From positions 1 to 7,124 of the forward strand of contig JAEDLZ010000071.1 of NCBI GenBank assembly GCA_016303265.1: a stretch of 7,124 bases of DNA, given 5' to 3'. Under the pieces are notes generated by a model that was given only the letters and a program-made list of their open reading frames with translations, searched no databases and was not told the origin of the DNA. The number at the start of each line of letters is the position of its first letter. Positions within the stretch are counted from its first letter, which is position 1. The DNA comes from Clostridiales bacterium. GTDB taxonomy: Bacteria > Bacillota > Clostridia > Monoglobales > Monoglobaceae. Shown piece by piece: positions 5,001-7,124 of this stretch. A program made the translations under genes and the position numbers.

Positions 5001-6779
5001 TTATCGTATATTTTTAGGTGCTATATGCCAATCTTCAAACAGATTTCCGACAATTTCAAGCGACGCCGTCTTATTTACCCTTAACATTCCGGCAGGAGTC
5101 CACGCATCATACACAAAAGTGTATGTTTTATATGTCCCGTCCGGAAACCACACCGGTGTAAAATGCGATCTGCTTTTGTATGTGGAATATCTGTTTTCTT
5201 TGAATTTGAATGTTGATTTATAGGCAAGCACATTTCTGTCAAGCGCTCTGAAATATGTGCCGTAATCAAATTCCGGAAAAAACATTTGTGTTGTCTGTGC
5301 CTCTGTATATGCTCTTTTCGGAGCATTTGTTTCAATGCTGCATTCAAGCGAGGTGTTGAAACCATACCCTGATTTCATCTTGTTTCCGACCGATGTCGGA
5401 ACCTTTGAATCGGGAGTTATATTTTGCACAGCGTTCAGTTTTGCCGAATATCTGTTAAATGTGAAATCGTACCAACCGTTGTCTACCCATTGACCGTTAT
5501 CCACCCAACGGGTACCTGTCCATTCCCAATTTGAAATCCATTCCCAATGAGTATGCCACGATGCCGACCATACACCCCAAGAAAGAATTTGTGTTTCGGT
5601 TTGTGCCGGTACTTCCGGCATTTGAAATAAATCGTTTCTGTCATTGGCTTTCGGATCGGGCGGCTCATTATCCTCGATCTTTTCAATTACCGCCCTTGTG
5701 CTTCTCGTTCTGCCTCCAACCGTTACACGAATCGGCACCTCTCCCGGTTCTGCCGGCGTATGCCATTTTACCCATATAAGCTGCGCCTCGCCTTCGGGTA
5801 TTACAATATTTTCGACCAGATAATTGTTTCCGTTTATCACGAATTTTGCCGTCAGCGGATTGTCCGGGTTATATTCCTTATCTGCCGTTACCTTGATTGA
5901 AGTGATAACATCCGTATCCGTTCTGTACGCATACTGCGGTCCGGCAGGATTTCCACCTCCGCCGTACAGCCACCCAAATCCAAACCACCAGCCGTCATCT
6001 GTCGGTGTTTCTATGGATTCATCAGGGATAGGCTCGTCTGTAAATCTGACAACACCAAGACCGAGAAAGTTTATAATAGTATCATTTGACACCGCTTTCG
6101 TTGTTAAGCCTGTCCACGCCGGATACCCCAAATCTGCACGCTCCAAAAACATTGCCAACGGTAAATTTTTATGAGTCAGGCTGACCATTTTCGCACGAAG
6201 TCCGCCGCTTAACATCTGGTCATACAAAGCCGCCTGATGTGCGCTCATTGCAAAATAGTTTCCCTTAAACAAAAAATATGCCACAGGCTCAATCAATATC
6301 TTGTATTGACCGTTTATGAGTGTGGCATATTCTATTCCGCATACATTTGCAACGAGCTTTACCGCATATTCGCTGCAAAAATACCGTTTAATTGCCTCTA
6401 TGCTTGTTGCACCGCTCCCCGATGAGATAATCTTCGGCATTGATATTGTCGGCCTTACAACCGTGTAATCGGCCGCTTCAAGCACGAGGGAAACATCTCC
6501 GTTTCTGTACTTCAGCTTACTGTATATTCCAAAGGTGTATACATTGCTTCTTAAATTGATATTTGTCATATCAAATGACTGTGACACCTGCGCACCGTCA
6601 GACTTTCTGACAACAGTTACCCTGACGCCCTCCTCGCCGGGTATCCACTTATCCGTTGATGTTCCCGATCCCATTCCGCCTCCGCCGTTATCCACATTGC
6701 CATCGCCTACCGCATAAACACTGACTGTTATGCTAAACAGCATTATTGCCGTCAGTATAAACACAATAATCCGTTTCAT
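5001..6779 (-). CDS. Large secreted, Trp-rich conjugative element surface protein
   Basis: A 592-residue secreted protein. I chose the ATG at 6779 over the in-frame TTG at 6806 because AGGAGG lies 6 bases before the ATG and the protein then begins with a clean signal peptide (MKRIIVFIL, cut near VYA at residue 23). A Gly-rich linker (about 30-40) follows, then an alpha/beta region to about 250, a WWFGFGWLYGGGGNP hinge, a probable Ig-like beta domain (about 290-370), and an acidic Pro-rich linker. A stretch with ten Trp in 36 residues (401-436), including a doubled WVDNG, comes next. The C-terminal domain carries KSRSHFTPVWFPDG and AWTPAGML and ends with DWHIAP. I recognise this C-terminus as recurring in unnamed proteins of clostridial ICEs. 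No LPXTG or membrane anchor is visible. An extracellular or envelope role in mating contact is inferred. Confidence 0.8.
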   Translation of the reverse strand: MKRIIVFILTAIMLFSITVSVYAVGDGNVDNGGGGMGSGTSTDKWIPGEEGVRVTVVRKSDGAQVSQSFDMTNINLRSNVYTFGIYSKLKYRNGDVSLVLEAADYTVVRPTISMPKIISSGSGATSIEAIKRYFCSEYAVKLVANVCGIEYATLINGQYKILIEPVAYFLFKGNYFAMSAHQAALYDQMLSGGLRAKMVSLTHKNLPLAMFLERADLGYPAWTGLTTKAVSNDTIINFLGLGVVRFTDEPIPDESIETPTDDGWWFGFGWLYGGGGNPAGPQYAYRTDTDVITSIKVTADKEYNPDNPLTAKFVINGNNYLVENIVIPEGEAQLIWVKWHTPAEPGEVPIRVTVGGRTRSTRAVIEKIEDNEPPDPKANDRNDLFQMPEVPAQTETQILSWGVWSASWHTHWEWISNWEWTGTRWVDNGQWVDNGWYDFTFNRYSAKLNAVQNITPDSKVPTSVGNKMKSGYGFNTSLECSIETNAPKRAYTEAQTTQMFFPEFDYGTYFRALDRNVLAYKSTFKFKENRYSTYKSRSHFTPVWFPDGTYKTYTFVYDAWTPAGMLRVNKTASLEIVGNLFEDWHIAPKNIR

Positions 6780-6802
6780 ATGTTTCCTCCTTCTTTTTTG
6801 CC

Positions 6803-7124
6803 TCAATCCATAGATCCGACCATTTTATTGATATCGCCGTCAGATACTCCGGTCTGTGTTTTTGTTTCTCCCGCTTTATCAACATATCCGAATCCGTCAA
6901 CATATACCTTTCCTTTTTCGGAGGTCTGTTTTTTATTTGTTTCGGAATTCGTTTCAACCTTTTTCTCAACAACCGTCTGCTCTTTTTTATATTCCGGCGG
7001 CTTTTCAGGATTGGTGTAGCTATCCTCGGATTTCGGCTTTTCGGGAGGTATTGTCGGTTTTGTTTCGGGCGGTTCATTCTTCTGTACCTCGGCAATCACC
7101 GTTTCCCCTGTTTCTTCGTCCGTG
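6803..7124 (-). CDS. DUF6550-like protein, C-terminus only
   Basis: The last 106 codons of a gene that begins beyond the right edge; the frame is open to position 7124, so the GTG at 7099 is not taken as its start. The visible part is a low-complexity, Pro/Glu/Lys/Thr-rich extracellular-type linker (PPETKPTIPPEKPK, YTNPEKPPEYKKEQ) followed by a compact tail with VYVDGFGYV and DGDINKMVGSMD. That tail pattern (a V-Y-V-x-G-F-G motif ending in DINKxVGSM) is what I remember of DUF6550 proteins in gut Clostridia, which carry an N-terminal membrane anchor and a disordered middle. The gene ends 23 bases before the secreted-protein start, with the ribosome binding site in between. Its role is unknown; it usually travels with the T4SS genes seen here. 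Confidence 0.75.
   Translation of the reverse strand, partial: TDEETGETVIAEVQKNEPPETKPTIPPEKPKSEDSYTNPEKPPEYKKEQTVVEKKVETNSETNKKQTSEKGKVYVDGFGYVDKAGETKTQTGVSDGDINKMVGSMD

Noticed and set aside
6780..6806. TTG at 6806 as an extended start for the secreted protein
   Set aside because: The extension overlaps the stop of the previous gene and puts the ribosome binding site inside the coding region; the ATG at 6779 has ideal AGGAGG spacing and gives a normal signal peptide.
6733..7095. A 120-residue Arg/Lys-rich open frame on the minus strand
   Set aside because: It overlaps both the DUF6550-like tail and the signal peptide of the secreted protein in another frame; its basic composition comes from reading the Pro/Glu/Lys-rich gene out of phase.

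Overview
This window looks like the inside of an integrative and conjugative element (ICE), or a conjugative plasmid region, from a low-to-mid GC Firmicute, most likely a gut Clostridia relative. The reasons are strong AGGAGG-type ribosome binding sites, an all-minus-strand operon with short gaps and one short overlap, and a run of proteins typical of clostridial type IV secretion (T4SS) loci. Family names are from memory of conserved sequence features; no search was run.

Every supported gene is on the minus strand, so the operon reads from high to low coordinates. From its 5' end: the C-terminus of a DUF6550-like protein (6803-7124, cut by the window edge); a 592-residue secreted protein with a Trp-rich stretch (5001-6779); a DUF3852-like, VirB2-like small membrane protein (4652-4981) followed by a stable stem-loop; a small conserved element protein apparently broken in two by an in-frame TGA (4355-4588 and 4157-4351); an unusual two-domain enzyme joining a putative ADP-ribosyltransferase (ART) to an HD phosphohydrolase domain (2755-4143); a 250-residue protein with an internal duplication and a zinc-ribbon-like tail (1984-2736); a DUF6045/TrbL-like, VirB6-like polytopic membrane protein (1131-1964); an XRE-family regulator with its own near-consensus promoter and an intrinsic terminator (616-1035); a PrgI/VirB3-like inner-membrane protein (215-481); and the N-terminus of the conserved protein that usually sits just before the VirB4 ATPase in these elements (1-222, partial).

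Read together, the conjugation backbone (DUF6550, secreted protein, VirB2-like, VirB6-like, VirB3-like, pre-VirB4) is interrupted at two places by what look like accessory modules. The first is the ART-HD enzyme plus the 250-residue protein. The second is a self-contained promoter-XRE-terminator cassette placed between the VirB6-like and VirB3-like genes. The ART-HD fusion is the strongest candidate for something undescribed. No rRNA, tRNA, CRISPR array, transposase, integrase or attachment site was seen, and no stretch over 300 bases lacks a gene.
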